Origin: Pseudophaeomoniella oleicola
Taxonomy: Eukaryota; Ascomycota; Eurotiomycetes; Phaeomoniellales; Phaeomoniellaceae
Length of the DNA: 64,000 bases
Assembly: GCA_003868215.1 (NCBI GenBank)
Contig: QWDQ01000031.1
Span: 237,011-301,010, forward strand
Direction: 5' to 3'
Positions 33,121-44,011 of this stretch are shown here, in pieces. Every line of letters begins with the position of its first letter. Within the stretch, counting starts at the first letter, position 1. The position numbers were made by a program, and so were the translations under genes. The notes below the pieces were generated by a model, which was not told where the DNA came from, did no database searches, and saw only the letters and a list, made by a program, of their open reading frames with translations.

Positions 33121-34037
33121 TCAGTTGGTCTGTGTCCCATATCCCTTGATCCTGTCCGCAAAAGCCCAGCTTTGATTTTCCAGCTGCTCGTTTTCCTTCA
33201 AATCGACACCATCCTTTGTGATGACAGCAATGCTGTATCTGTCCATACTCCTGGCATCTCTGTAGAACAACACCTTCATGCATGCTTTGACCGCCTCCAC
33301 CGCTCTCTCTTGGGTCAGTGTCTCTACACTCTTCTCATCTTCCGGGACTAGCTTTCTCAGCAATGGCTGAGCTAGATGTGCGCCAAATCCTGTCGCCAAG
33401 GTTGGAGAGCTGAATGTTGTACCCAACAGATCCGCCGAGCTCAGGAAGGGCTTTCCGTGCGAATCAAAACCTGCAACCAGTATGTGGTTCCACAAGGGGT
33501 TGAAGTCGGAGCGGCGCTTGTAGAGGAGTTTGGAGAGGTAGGTATGAAGGTTGGAAGCATTGAGGGTATGCGATGAGCCTGAAGATTGCCAGTTTTCGCG
33601 GATGTCGAGGGAGTTAAGGACACGGTCAAGGTACTGCATGTCGGAGACGTCGCCGCCAAAACCGATGACGGCGCTATCTGCGAAAGTGCGGATACGTTTC
33701 ACGTCGGAGAAGCGGGCCAGAGAGCCGTATGATGCTAAAGTAATGGAAGTCAGTACAATGCTTCTTTTGATGCTCCCTGTATGCAATGCCATCTACATAC
33801 CTAGGTTATCTGCGGCGATGACAACACCGTCCTTGAACTTGACGCCTAGAACAGAGGTTCCCGTTACTGCTGGTGATTGCGTATGTTGGATAGGTCCTGA
33901 AGTCTGAACGAAAGAGCTGTCGTACGGTCCATAGACATCGTCGCGAGGCTATGCGAGTGCTATAGTCAGCTTCAGATAACCTCAGAGAGTCAAACGTCTG
34001 GACTTACACGACCCCAGGCTTGGGGATAATGGTTCAT
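33121..34037 (-). CDS. PRE4: 20S proteasome subunit beta-7 (PSMB4/Pre4)
   Basis: Non-catalytic beta subunit whose C-terminal arm stabilises the 20S double ring. Three exons, 34008-34037, 33801-33948 and 33121-33734, with introns of 59 and 66 bases, give 263 residues. Seen: the propeptide [20 protein letters not shown], the core [20 protein letters not shown], then across intron 2 [97 protein letters not shown] and the end [10 protein letters not shown]. All match beta-7 rather than other beta subunits. The first exon is only ten codons, so the gene is easily called too short. Convergent with BUD23. Confidence 0.95.
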
Positions 34038-36459
34038 TTTGACTGGGAGACTAGATCACCTAGACTAATTCTGTATGATGGAAGGATTGTGTTCTCCAGG
34101 CGTATCGATACTAATGTGCAAGGCGATGTACGATCGTGATCGCAGTATGTTGAAGTAGGTGTTACAGTCAAGTTAATGGGGGAAGCTCTTTGAAGCGATG
34201 ATGCTTGGAGCTCGGCCGCGTCAAGATCCGCAGCCTGAACCTTTCCGCAGCCGAACTCCAACCTCTCCACATCTTGAACTTCATCTCGACTACGTCTCTC
34301 AACAAGGACCCAGGACAGCAAGTCAACAGCCTCTTTTTTTTGTTTTACCTCTCTTAATGTCCTAGAACTGCTTCAACTTGCTCATCATTCTCCTGCATTT
34401 ACTATTGATCTTTAATGTATTTCAGAATCATGATAATGCTGGTATCAAAAGTTCTCCATACCTCTCCTATTCGCTGTGGCAGCGTCAACGCCAGTCAATT
34501 TCACGCCAATTCCAGTATTGTAACTCTTGGTGCATCTTATTTCTTATCCTCTGTTAGCCAGTGTCTTTGGACTTATTCCGAGAGGATCGTGTTCGATGTT
34601 CTGTGGTCGCGTACTCCGTTCCAAGTTTTTCGTATCCTAGGTTTCCTCTGTCATCATGATCTTCTATGCAGTCAACGAAGTCGTTTGTCTTTTAGAATAC
34701 TTTCCCTTTGTCTTAAAATAATAAATCGTCCAGGGACAGGGGTTGGTGGTAGCTCTTGTAGGATTCCAGAGGTTGTGGCAGCATAGTGGTCAATTCTGTG
34801 TATCAGCTCAGCTCAACGTGCTGCACGATAACTGCTGATGCCTCAGAGCAAGAAATGTGGTGGAGAAGACAGCTGGAAGATGGTTGGCTGTGTAAGGTAG
34901 GTAGGTAGTAAATCGAAAGGCAAAGTCTATCTCTCCGCGTTAGGAGGTATCTACCTCTACACGTGTTAAGGCCTCCCCTAGCAACCAACTTTCCTTCTTC
35001 ACCAAAAACACCACAACACTAATATATAAGGTTGATTAACCCAACTTCCTACAACAAAATCCGTACTCTGACCAGACCCCAAATGGTGCAGTGGTTTGAG
35101 GAGGCTCCCCTCCATCTCAAGCTCACTGCATAAACAAACAACAAAAAACCGGCGGGTCTGATATGTGCGGTGGACTTACCAACTACCAACTTGAAACAAC
35201 TACCTGATCGAGCGGGATATACGGTAGAGATTAGTTGAGAACAGAAGTCCAAGCTCCGGATCAGATGTTGGGTTGTAAGTACAAAACATATCCCTCAGAC
35301 ATGAAGACAATAATAACTAACAAATCAATAGGGGTTGGTAAAAAAGCAGCAAAGCAGTAAGTTCGACTCCCCCTCCTTGTAAACCTGTAGAGATAGAATT
35401 TCTTTTTTGTCCTTTTTTGATATTGTGTTGAAAGATAAATCTAATCATACACGTGCTAGATCCGTGGGCTGCCTTCACTTCTCCTCAGCTATTCCACGTG
35501 CCCTATGTACCTAGCTTAACATGTTCTTTTGCGAATAGGAGCAGTACTGTTCAGTATCACCATCATGCTCTGTACTTCTTTCTTCCATATTATGCTTACG
35601 CCTCTGTCTGTACTGCTTTCTATCTCCTTTCCTACACCCTCGTATCTCAGAAGACCACCATTCTCGCTTCCCTCTCCTTTCAGCTACCACCACCCTGCAA
35701 TCACCCCCCAACATGAACAATCTGAACATCACGATCCCATTGATATATATAGTGATGAACAATATCCCTACACATGCATGACCTATCCTTCCACCTAGGG
35801 TATAACCCTCTACTATCCAAAGGTAGATAGGTAGATATGTCAAAGATCATCGCATCACCTGCCATGGATAGAAAGTCGCGAAGCGCGTGCACAATAATGT
35901 GATTCAACCAATTTGATTCCTTCGTGTCTAAATTATCTATCTAAGCTAGGTAGATACTTACTTACCTCATTATTATCATCAGGTGGATAGGCCACCTATT
36001 GTGATGTATGTGATATACCCAAATAACGTAAACAACTCCATCCGGGACCCTGCCACGCCATATTACGCTATGCTGTGTGATATGAAGATGCTGTGAGATC
36101 CTCGAAATACGCCTGGACACCCCGCAAAAGGGAAAAGCTACCTGTAGGGGAAGACCTGCTCTGCAGGTTGTGGGGTATGTTCCCCTTGCAGGAAGCTTGA
36201 GCAATAGCAGCAAAGATAATAGGAAATCCCAAATAAAGATGAAAGCTTCGTTCCAATCTGGCCGTCGATCCAATCAAGCTCAGTGGTCATGAGAGCAGTC
36301 CCGAGGGCCAGTTCCGAAAGGAAAAGGAACAAACTTCAACAGCGATCATGGCACGCAAATCACACAACGATGACAAGGCTTGACGTCCAGATTCGGTAAA
36401 TCCAGATGGTCTCTCAACATCCTTGCAGCGACTTTGCCCATGTCTCCCTGAACCATGTC
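34038..36459. other. Intergenic with a possible short spliced transcript
   Basis: About 2.4 kb. A TATATAAG box lies at 35023-35030, followed by two good intron-like segments (see findings). No long ORF; GGTAGGTAGGTAG occurs near 34900, and AGGTAGATA-type words near 35822 and 35946. The PRE4 promoter is at the left and the 3' end of the disordered-protein gene at the right. Confidence 0.4.
35023..35030 (+). promoter_or_regulatory. Candidate TATA box TATATAAG
   Basis: A strong TATA-like octamer with a purine tail in otherwise gene-free DNA, followed by A/C-rich leader-like sequence and possible introns at 35279-35332 and 35358-35460. Suggests an unannotated plus-strand transcript. Confidence 0.35.
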
Positions 36460-39400
36460 CTAGACTCTCCTAACACCAACAACCATGACAGGAACGTCAC
36501 TCAGGTCAATGCCATATCCCTCACTCAACTCGACACTCTTCCTGTCGCTTGACCTTTCTCCGCTTGAACTCCTAGTCCCCGCACTACCCATCAGGCCCGA
36601 ACCGCGTTGGTATCCGTACTGAAGACCGCCACTATAACGACCGTAGCGTGGGGTGAGGTCGAGGCTGGATGTCGAAGCGGAAGGGGATGGAGACGGATGG
36701 TGGAATGAGTGCGTGGCAGGACGCTGTGTCGGAGGTGGCGGCGCAGAGACTGAGTCATAGCGATTTATAGGAGCTACAGAATGTGAACGTTGGACATTTA
36801 TGGTTGAGTGGGGGCGCGGGAGGTGGTCGTGTGGGGTCGGGGCAGCTGAATAAGAGTGACGATAATTATTTGACGGTTGACGGTAAGGCGTGTGGGCATT
36901 GATCGTCGAATGAGGGCGGTGGTATTGAGTTGTAATATAACCAGATTGCTGATACTGTCGTTCGTGATACTGAGAGTATTGGTGTTGTTCCTCTGGATAC
37001 TGATACCGGTAGTCATTGTGGTAGTCTTTCCAGTGTTGCTGTTGGTCATGGTGCTGATTATTGTCTTGCAGATGAGCGAACTCTGGAATATAGTGGGAAG
37101 AGGTGGCTCGCCTCGGCGGAGCAGTAGTATGAGACCACGTGTTTTCCGGATCATAGCTTCCATCGCCATCAGGATAGCCTTGTTGTAAATCTTGCATCTG
37201 TTGTTGTCGGTCCGTGGCATGGAAACCAGGAACTGGCATCGACATAGGACGGGACTTCTTGAGCTTCATCGCGTCTAGACTCTCACGACGTCTTTGGTCT
37301 CGATTCACAAAGTCCGGTAACGGTGGCATCGGGGGTGCATTCACCGGCGTACTCATTGGTCTCGGGAGATGGTTAGGGACGCCTTCGAAAGACTTGCGTC
37401 GTAGGTCTGCTGGCTCTTCACTATGCTCGGATAAGATCCTGCTACGTCGTCTGGCCAGCTTTGCAGCAGTCTCTGCATCCATCCCAGTCATTGTCTTCCT
37501 GCTCCGCAAAGCTGCCCTGGCATAGGCATCAGGAGATGGGTTTGGCCCTGCATAGGAATGCCTATGGTTTGGATTTGGCCGTCCTCCTGGCATGCCGGAC
37601 TTAGTCGATGCATCAGCCACATTGAATAGTGACTCGGTATCTTGGATGATAGCAAATGCCGTGACTGGGTCACATTCTCCGCCGGTCTGAGCGGTCTTGC
37701 CCGATCTCTTCATCCGCGAGAAGAATGACCGTGAGCGACGCTTCTCTAGCCGAGGTGGTTCGGTTGTGTGGCTGGGGCCTGATATCCACGACTTTGGACG
37801 CTCTGGGGCTTCTTCCTCTTGAACGGGGGAGGGAACGCGACTCTCAACAGGAGCCCCCAGGTGTTGAGGTTCAGATTTCTGCCGTCGAAACTTATTGACG
37901 ATATCGATTCGGTCAAGCCCTGGCATAGATTTTGAACGCTGAACGGGTTTGAGAGTAGTAAGTGCAGGTGCCACTTGATGTTCAGCCGGGGAGTTCTGCT
38001 CATGGTTTTGAACGGCGAAGTTGGTCGAGCTTCGTGGCATTAACACCGGTCTTTTCTTCTGTAATCTACGACTTTTTGAATTCTGCAGATTCACGGAGCT
38101 TGCAGAATCATAAGTGGCGAAAGAGTTGACAGAATCATTCACGTGAATTGTCTGAACGGATTGTACAGCAGACAGAAACGGCGGCTTCGGCAAAGCGGTA
38201 GAAATATTCAATGGTGTAAAGTTTTCTTTCGGCAGATCCAGAATGGTAGCATTGTCGATAGTCACAGCGCTCTGCGAACGATTATGCTTACCCTGCAGGT
38301 AGGATTTCAGTTTCGCCTTTCTGGCATCAGCCGTGGACAGTACAGACGAATTTGAGCTGTAACCACTGTCAGACTTGCCAAACGAACGTTCCGTCGACGT
38401 CCGTGCGGTCGCTGGCCGCATAGCAGATGCCAATTGTACCTTGTCGGCTGGAGTTGAACGACGTTCCGAGGCTGATGGGCTTGGCCCTTCATCGTCAAAA
38501 AGGCGGTCCTCCGCCTCCGTTGCTTTCGTCGTCACTTGGAGCGTTGCGCTTCGTGCCCGGCTCACAGCGACTTCCTCGGTGAAGGTGCCCATAGGAAGTT
38601 CACAAATAGTGGTGCGTGCAGAAGTTGGTTCTAAAGAAACTCTTGAGATGTTTGGACTTGAGAAGTGCAAAGGAGGATCCCGTCGGCGAGAGCGACCGCG
38701 ATCATCCTTGCCGTCATTATTTCGATCAACCGCCTTTTGTTTGGATCCGTCAGCTGGTGGTGTCATAACTACTGCCACCTCATGTTTGAGTAAATCTGAG
38801 GCAAGAGTTGCGGCTGGAGTTGCTCGATCTCTTCCTTGTTCATGCTTTTCCGAGGTAGAAAATTGTCGTAAGTGCACTGATGCATGCTCTGAGGGTACAG
38901 GTGACGGGCAGCCGTTGGTAATACGTAGAGAACCTAATTTTATTGACCCAAGATGAGGAAAATCCAGGTCTTGCGGAGAATGTGCTCGTTCGACAAAGAT
39001 AGGCAACTTCCACTCAAAGGGGTCAAAGAGATCTTCATTCTTGGACTCCTCCTTCACCACCACATCACTCTGCACCTGAGAGCTAGTATCAGCCTGAATG
39101 TCACCATCCTCGGAGGCGGCCCTTTCAAATCGTGTTACCACGCCGGGGGTAGACAAGAGAGACCTTCGGCGTATAGGAGCAAACATGTCATCTGGAGATG
39201 GTGTTTGTATCGGAGTGCTAGGCGATGAAAGCTGTTGTGACCACCTCTTTTGATCCGACATTGGACTCGAGGAAAGATTTGTCTGACTGCCCGAGCTGAG
39301 TTGTAACCTTTCCTGATCCTTGGATTGCTGGATACTGCCTGCTTCTACCTTTCTTTCCTGCTCGTCGGGGGTGGCAGTGTGCGACATTTCCTCACGGCCA

Positions 39401-39777
39401 TCTCCTGCCACTGAGCTTTTGTCGCCCTCTAATTGACTTGCCTGCTGTATCTGGTACTGATGCATTCTCAATATTGCTCTTCCCTCCGGTGTGCTCTTCA
39501 AACGTTCCACATATTCATCGTCTAATTGGGTCGTTTGCGGCCGGGCGACACCTTTCTCTTTCAACGGCGCCTTTATGGTAACTTTGCTGTTGGATCTGTT
39601 GGTAGGTGGCTTTGAAAGACGACGTTGCTGCCTCGGTGTCTCTGAAAGCCGGCGTGTCTCTGAAGGTCGGCGTGTCTCTGAAGGCCGACGTTGCTGTCTC
39701 GGTGTCTCTGAAGGATTGACATCACCCTTCTCGTTCTTCGGGGCCGAGCCAAGTGAAGCTCGGATTCTGGCGAGCAT
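36460..39777 (-). CDS. Large intrinsically disordered fungal protein, unknown function
   Basis: One uninterrupted exon of 1105 residues starting MLARIRASLGSAPKNEKGD. No enzymatic or membrane domain is seen. It is Ser/Arg/Pro/Gln-rich throughout, with an N-terminal repeat RRPSETRRPSETRRLSETPR followed by a second QQRRLS unit, many RRxS sites suited to basophilic kinases, a basic patch LEKRRSRSFFSRMKRSGKTA in the middle, and a His/Tyr/Gln-rich segment near residues 880-980 (DNNQHHDQQQHWKDYHNDYR). The C-terminus GYGIDLSDVPVMVVGVRRV is hydrophobic and looks ordered, possibly a conserved end motif. Many low-homology SP/TP sites suggest heavy phosphorylation. Coding is sure because an ORF of this length without stops is not expected by chance in this GC range. 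Family not recognised. Confidence 0.85.
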   Translation of the reverse strand: MLARIRASLGSAPKNEKGDVNPSETPRQQRRPSETRRPSETRRLSETPRQQRRLSKPPTNRSNSKVTIKAPLKEKGVARPQTTQLDDEYVERLKSTPEGRAILRMHQYQIQQASQLEGDKSSVAGDGREEMSHTATPDEQERKVEAGSIQQSKDQERLQLSSGSQTNLSSSPMSDQKRWSQQLSSPSTPIQTPSPDDMFAPIRRRSLLSTPGVVTRFERAASEDGDIQADTSSQVQSDVVVKEESKNEDLFDPFEWKLPIFVERAHSPQDLDFPHLGSIKLGSLRITNGCPSPVPSEHASVHLRQFSTSEKHEQGRDRATPAATLASDLLKHEVAVVMTPPADGSKQKAVDRNNDGKDDRGRSRRRDPPLHFSSPNISRVSLEPTSARTTICELPMGTFTEEVAVSRARSATLQVTTKATEAEDRLFDDEGPSPSASERRSTPADKVQLASAMRPATARTSTERSFGKSDSGYSSNSSVLSTADARKAKLKSYLQGKHNRSQSAVTIDNATILDLPKENFTPLNISTALPKPPFLSAVQSVQTIHVNDSVNSFATYDSASSVNLQNSKSRRLQKKRPVLMPRSSTNFAVQNHEQNSPAEHQVAPALTTLKPVQRSKSMPGLDRIDIVNKFRRQKSEPQHLGAPVESRVPSPVQEEEAPERPKSWISGPSHTTEPPRLEKRRSRSFFSRMKRSGKTAQTGGECDPVTAFAIIQDTESLFNVADASTKSGMPGGRPNPNHRHSYAGPNPSPDAYARAALRSRKTMTGMDAETAAKLARRRSRILSEHSEEPADLRRKSFEGVPNHLPRPMSTPVNAPPMPPLPDFVNRDQRRRESLDAMKLKKSRPMSMPVPGFHATDRQQQMQDLQQGYPDGDGSYDPENTWSHTTAPPRRATSSHYIPEFAHLQDNNQHHDQQQHWKDYHNDYRYQYPEEQHQYSQYHERQYQQSGYITTQYHRPHSTINAHTPYRQPSNNYRHSYSAAPTPHDHLPRPHSTINVQRSHSVAPINRYDSVSAPPPPTQRPATHSFHHPSPSPSASTSSLDLTPRYGRYSGGLQYGYQRGSGLMGSAGTRSSSGERSSDRKSVELSEGYGIDLSDVPVMVVGVRRV
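39636..39714. repeat. 18-base tandem repeat inside the disordered-protein gene
   Basis: Three adjacent units of GTGTCTCTGAAGGCCGGC type (39636, 39654, 39672), a 12-base interruption, and a partial fourth at 39702. They encode the repeated RRxSET block on the minus strand. Unit number may vary among strains. Confidence 0.85.
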
Positions 39778-42162
39778 GATGCTATAGGTGCTTCGTTGAA
39801 CGGTAGTATCTGTAGTCGACGGAGGGAGTAGCCCACAAGCTCAGTAGGTACAGTGTGCGTGGCCCTGAATACGGAGTTTGAATCAACAGGCTATATCTGG
39901 TGAGGCCGCAGAACAGATCATTGGTCAACGGGGTGTTTCAGGTTCGAGAGCTTTCAGGTTGCTTTAGGGGTCAACCGGTTCGGGAGGCACTGCAATGTCG
40001 AGTTGCCAGTGCAAGGGGAGGCCAGTAGACAATTCACAGACGATACAGTCCCAACCAGCACTTCTAAGCTTCCTGCAAATTGACACTCGATCACAAGAAC
40101 GGCTCAGGATCAATATCGTATGTACAGTACATCAACAGGCACCACGTCCATGATCACCGAGAGCAAGCACCAGCACGAGGGAAAGAGAAGAGGAGAGGAA
40201 AGAAAGTCGAAGGGAGAGAAGATGAGGTGGCGGAGTGGTGAGTTTGGAGAGAAAGGCTGGCAAGTGCAAGGTCAATTACTGAAGTATCATCTCACGACTT
40301 TCCTTGTTTACAGTACCGGCGGGAGGGACGGCACCAATCAAAGGATGCACAGAGCAGCGTCCCAGCCAGCAACCGGTTTCTGATTGTCCTTACTTTCGGC
40401 TCGCTTTGAAGTCAGATAAAGTCATGTATCTACTGTACCTAGTGGGGGTAAGCGTATAGGCAAGCGTATGGGCCAATGCTACAAAGTGCAAAGTCACAAG
40501 GGTTGTCCATGGCTACTACGGTGCAGTGATAGTCGCCCTTTATTGACAAACCGGTTTAGCCACTGCAGAAAGTGGCTGTGGGGACGATGAGGAGTACTGT
40601 GATTACTGTGGTACTGCGTAAGGTAATTAGTAAGTGACTTGCAGTGACTGTACTCGATGTAATTACTATGTAGTAATTAGTAGGTGCCGTGCATAAGCGT
40701 CCAGTTGGTGATACACGCATGCTCACTTAACCATATCAAGCATCGCTTACCACGGTTATTTTAAGCGGTGATTCCTGGAAGGCCCAGAAGGGGTTCCATT
40801 ATTATGTTGAGTCGATGACCCTTTGTATCAGCCTCATCCATCACGTCGTCTACTACGTACATATGTACCTAGGGAGCATTTGGGGTACAGCCCACGGTGA
40901 CCGGACAACCAATCATTGCGGTATCTACACCAACATCTCTTGCATGTTCTATGTTTACCTACCTTACGTAGGACTGCATCCTCCTCCGCTTCTGTACTGC
41001 AGTAGAACCCTCCGTGAGAAGCTGATCAACATTGGAACCCAACAATCAACAATCAACAATCGACTGAGGAGAAAGCTCAAGTCAACTGCTATCTCTGTAC
41101 TACGCTCGTACGGTACGCAATCCCTGCTGGAGCCCACACCACTTGTGTGAGAACAGTAATGAATTTCTTTGTTGCTCCATCCTGCAGGAGGTCCAAGTTA
41201 TCTCATTATCATATGACAGATTGTGCGGACAAGCACGGAAGTTTGATCGGCCCATCACTTCTTCTGCCTTCTGCATGCTTCATGCAAATGGCTCGATGGG
41301 ACATGCCACTGGTGTCAATCTATCTACTATCATCCCTGGACGTAGTACTAGGTACCTAGGTAGGTAGATAGGCCACTGTTCCAAAATAATCCGGCCGTGG
41401 TTGGTGGAACCAAGTTGAAACTGATCGCTTAGCAACAAGAAGATTACCTTTTCGAACCAAGTCAGCCAGACACCATCTTCTGTTCGGCCTCTAGCGATAT
41501 GATATAATTACGTGGTACACTTGTTGTTCTATCAGAGAATATATCTAATAATTCATACGCAAAGTGAATTCCAGACGAATTTAATTATTCCAGTCGTTTC
41601 TATTGCTGCTCTTCTCTGTTCAACATCGTCGTACGACAATGGACTTCGATGACCGGCCTACCTAGTAGCCAATAGTTGCATTAACCCTTGATTGATGCGC
41701 AATCTATCAACCAAGCACTTGTATCATCTATAACAGGGTTAGGAGCTTCTTTATCATCACCGCAATTTCATTGAGGATCCTATCTCACATGGACCGGATA
41801 GCCAGACCTTTTCATTCCAGATGAGGAGAGATCGACGATCTTTCGCGATAACAACTCGAGCCGATGGGAACCTAAATTCGTTTGCTGATAATCTGTGGTT
41901 TGACCTATCGAGCCCTTATACTCTTTCGTGCTCGTCTCACACGATTGATTGACTGATGCTGCCTGATGAGGGTGATTTCTAACCACAAGCTGCAGCACGG
42001 GTCAACGTAGCCGCCAGTCTAGCATCAATATCAGCCAGCCATTAATGGTGTCACACAACCTACAACGGTAGGTGATTCTACACCGTGTTATCTCCGCACG
42101 TTATCGTGCGATGCAGTTGTATAAGCACCCGGTTCATCTGTCGGCTGACCATCTGCTTCTAG
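39778..42162. other. Gene-poor intergenic region
   Basis: About 2.4 kb upstream of both the disordered-protein gene (minus) and ATG10 (plus). It has a 20-base inverted repeat at 40660-40679, a TACTACGTAC word near 40850 and a TAGTACTAGGTACCTAGGTA-type cluster near 41345-41370. ORFs up to 111 codons lack motifs and are not called. Confidence 0.4.
40660..40679. repeat. Inverted repeat TAATTACTA-TG-TAGTAATTA
   Basis: Perfect 9-base arms around a two-base centre. GTAATTAGTAAGTG upstream at 40623 shares the arm sequence with GTAATTAGTAGGTG here. Confidence 0.75.
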
Positions 42163-42944
42163 ATGGCCCAGAGCTCATCCTTACAGAACTATCCGTTTCT
42201 GGACAGGAGTGAATTCAGAGCAGGCTGCCAGAGCCTAGAGGACAAGTACCGGCAGCTCACCGACGGATCGGCATGGATAGATGTACATTGCTGTCAAAAG
42301 GTAATGATACATGACCAGCAACCATTTCAAGTTGCCAAGCTGAATATCATGGGTGCTAGGACGATGATTTCGCCTTGAAGATAAGAAAGCACATCTCTCC
42401 CTCGTTATCAGTCCTACCGGAACCCGCGCATCCGAACGACGATGCAGATCCCGTGCGTGCACATCCCTTGTCAACAGCAAACATGAGCTGATAGCCTCAG
42501 GAAGCCTTCGACCGGCCCTCGGAAATCCCCTCGCCTCAAGTAGACTATTGGGTGACTCTGTCCCCCACATACCAATGTCCCGTACTTTGGTTCCAGTTTC
42601 GTAACCTGCCATCTCATGGCCTGCAAGGATTCGAAGCTGTCTATAAATACCTGGTACCAGAACATTGCAGAGCGGGACTGCAAGCCATAGGGAATATTGG
42701 TGGCATTAGCATGGCGGTATGTCGGCCTTTGTTATGCTAACCAGAAGCCATACTTATTCTGATGTAGATGAACCCGATCACTGATATGCCAGCTTTTTTT
42801 ATCCACCCTTGCAATACGCCTGCTGCGCTCACAGAGTTCGTAGAAAGGCAGAAACTCTCTCCTTTGGAATACTTTCTCTTATGGATCGGGTACGTCGGCC
42901 CTCCGGTTGGATTGTATGTACCAAGTGCCCTACTCGATCTGTAG
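42163..42944 (+). CDS. ATG10: Autophagy E2-like conjugating enzyme Atg10
   Basis: E2-like enzyme that transfers Atg12 to Atg5 in autophagosome formation. Four exons, 42163-42300, 42360-42452, 42501-42716 and 42768-42944, with introns of 59, 48 and 51 bases, all phase 0, give 207 residues. Exon 1: YPFLDRSEFRAGCQSLEDKY, the usual F-L-x-x-x-E-F start. Exon 3: YWVTLSPTYQCPVLWFQF, then YKYLVPEH and GGISMA. Exon 4: MNPITDMPAFFIHPCNTPAA with the catalytic Cys164 in the HPC motif, and YFLLWIGYVGPPVGLYVPSA near the end. Length and motif order match fungal Atg10. No single ORF shows the gene, so it was assembled from the exons. Its stop is 64 bases from that of the convergent snRNP gene. Confidence 0.92.
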
Positions 42945-43008
42945 CCAGGCGCACGGGGATGTGTAAGGGGAGGACTCGGACTTCGCAAAATTCTCGTCTT
43001 TGAATTGC

Positions 43009-43720
43009 TCAATCTTCGTCCGATGAAGCCTCCATAGGTGCGTCACTTTCGTCATCCTCTTCCATTGGAGCTTCTTCTGCATCGCTCTCGTCTCTCGGTC
43101 TCTTCACTCCTTGTGGACCTGGAGAGGGAGCCCCTTCTGGTGTTGATACATTAAGTGATTGAGTCGGAGGCTTGCTTGGTATGCTCGCTGGCGGGCCGCT
43201 AAATATCGACTTTTGCAATTCAGTAGTCTCTGGTTGGTTCCGCGTCGTACTTGGTGGTTCGAACGTGCCCCGGAGTTTAGGGACAATATGCGAAGTGCCC
43301 TTGGCATATACAATTTTCTGTAAAGTGAGTCAACAAAAGTGGCGCATCAAGGACACGGCATGCACTCACCATCTCCTTGCCAAAAAATTCGAAGCCTTGC
43401 AGTGCTCTCAATGCTTGCGTGCTAGTTTGTACGTCTCGGAAAACGATGTGCGCTTGGCCTCTCATCTTCTCAGTCTTCACAGCAACCACATCAAGGACTG
43501 GACCGTAAGTAGAGAAAAGCATATAAAGCGCACGCCTCAGATCGGGCTTCTTGAGTTTGTCGTTCAGGTTCGTGCAATACAGTCTGAGAGGATCGGGTCA
43601 GTCACGGTCTTGAACGAGACTCCGTAATGGGATATGTAGTTGGAGAGCTCACGTCTGATTCGGGGCGCCAACGTTTATTGTGTCCTTAGACACCCCGTTA
43701 GGGACAGCTCTAGTGGCCAT
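43009..43720 (-). CDS. MSL1: U1A/U2B''-type snRNP protein with one RRM
   Basis: Spliceosomal RNA-binding protein contacting a U1 or U2 snRNA stem-loop. Three exons, 43653-43720, 43370-43583 and 43009-43317, with introns of 69 and 52 bases, give 196 residues. The single RRM has RNP2 as LYCTNL (followed by NDKLKKPDLRRALYMLFST and YGPVLDVVAVK) and RNP1 as RGQAHIVF, the form characteristic of U1A/U2B''. It continues QALRALQGFEFFGKEM and, after intron 2, KIVYAKGTS. The C-terminal half is disordered with a KRPRDES signal and an acidic end; there is no second RRM, unlike animal proteins. U2B'' (yeast Msl1) is the likeliest role, U1A the alternative. Divergent from ARC40. Confidence 0.9.
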
Positions 43721-44011
43721 GTCCTTGAGTACTCCAGTATCACGATGGTTATAGAGTGATAGCTCGCGAGGGTAGCAAGATCCACGGTCGAAGAAACGAG
43801 TCGGTCATGCAGCGGTTAGCGCTGAATTGATCAAATTGAATTTTGGAGCTTCCCAATCTTGAATGGATCCACTGGAGAAGCCAGCCTTCCCCGCTGCATC
43901 ATCACCAGGGACATGTGGGATATTTCTCTGCCTACCTCTTCCATTTCACTTCGAAGAGACTACATACTTTCATTGCGGTAGTGGAGTGACGCTCCTATCG
44001 CGACGTTCACC

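Noticed and set aside
35340-35390. tRNA B-box-like AGTTCGACTCC
   Set aside because: No A box at the right distance and no acceptor stem; a splice-site reading fits better.
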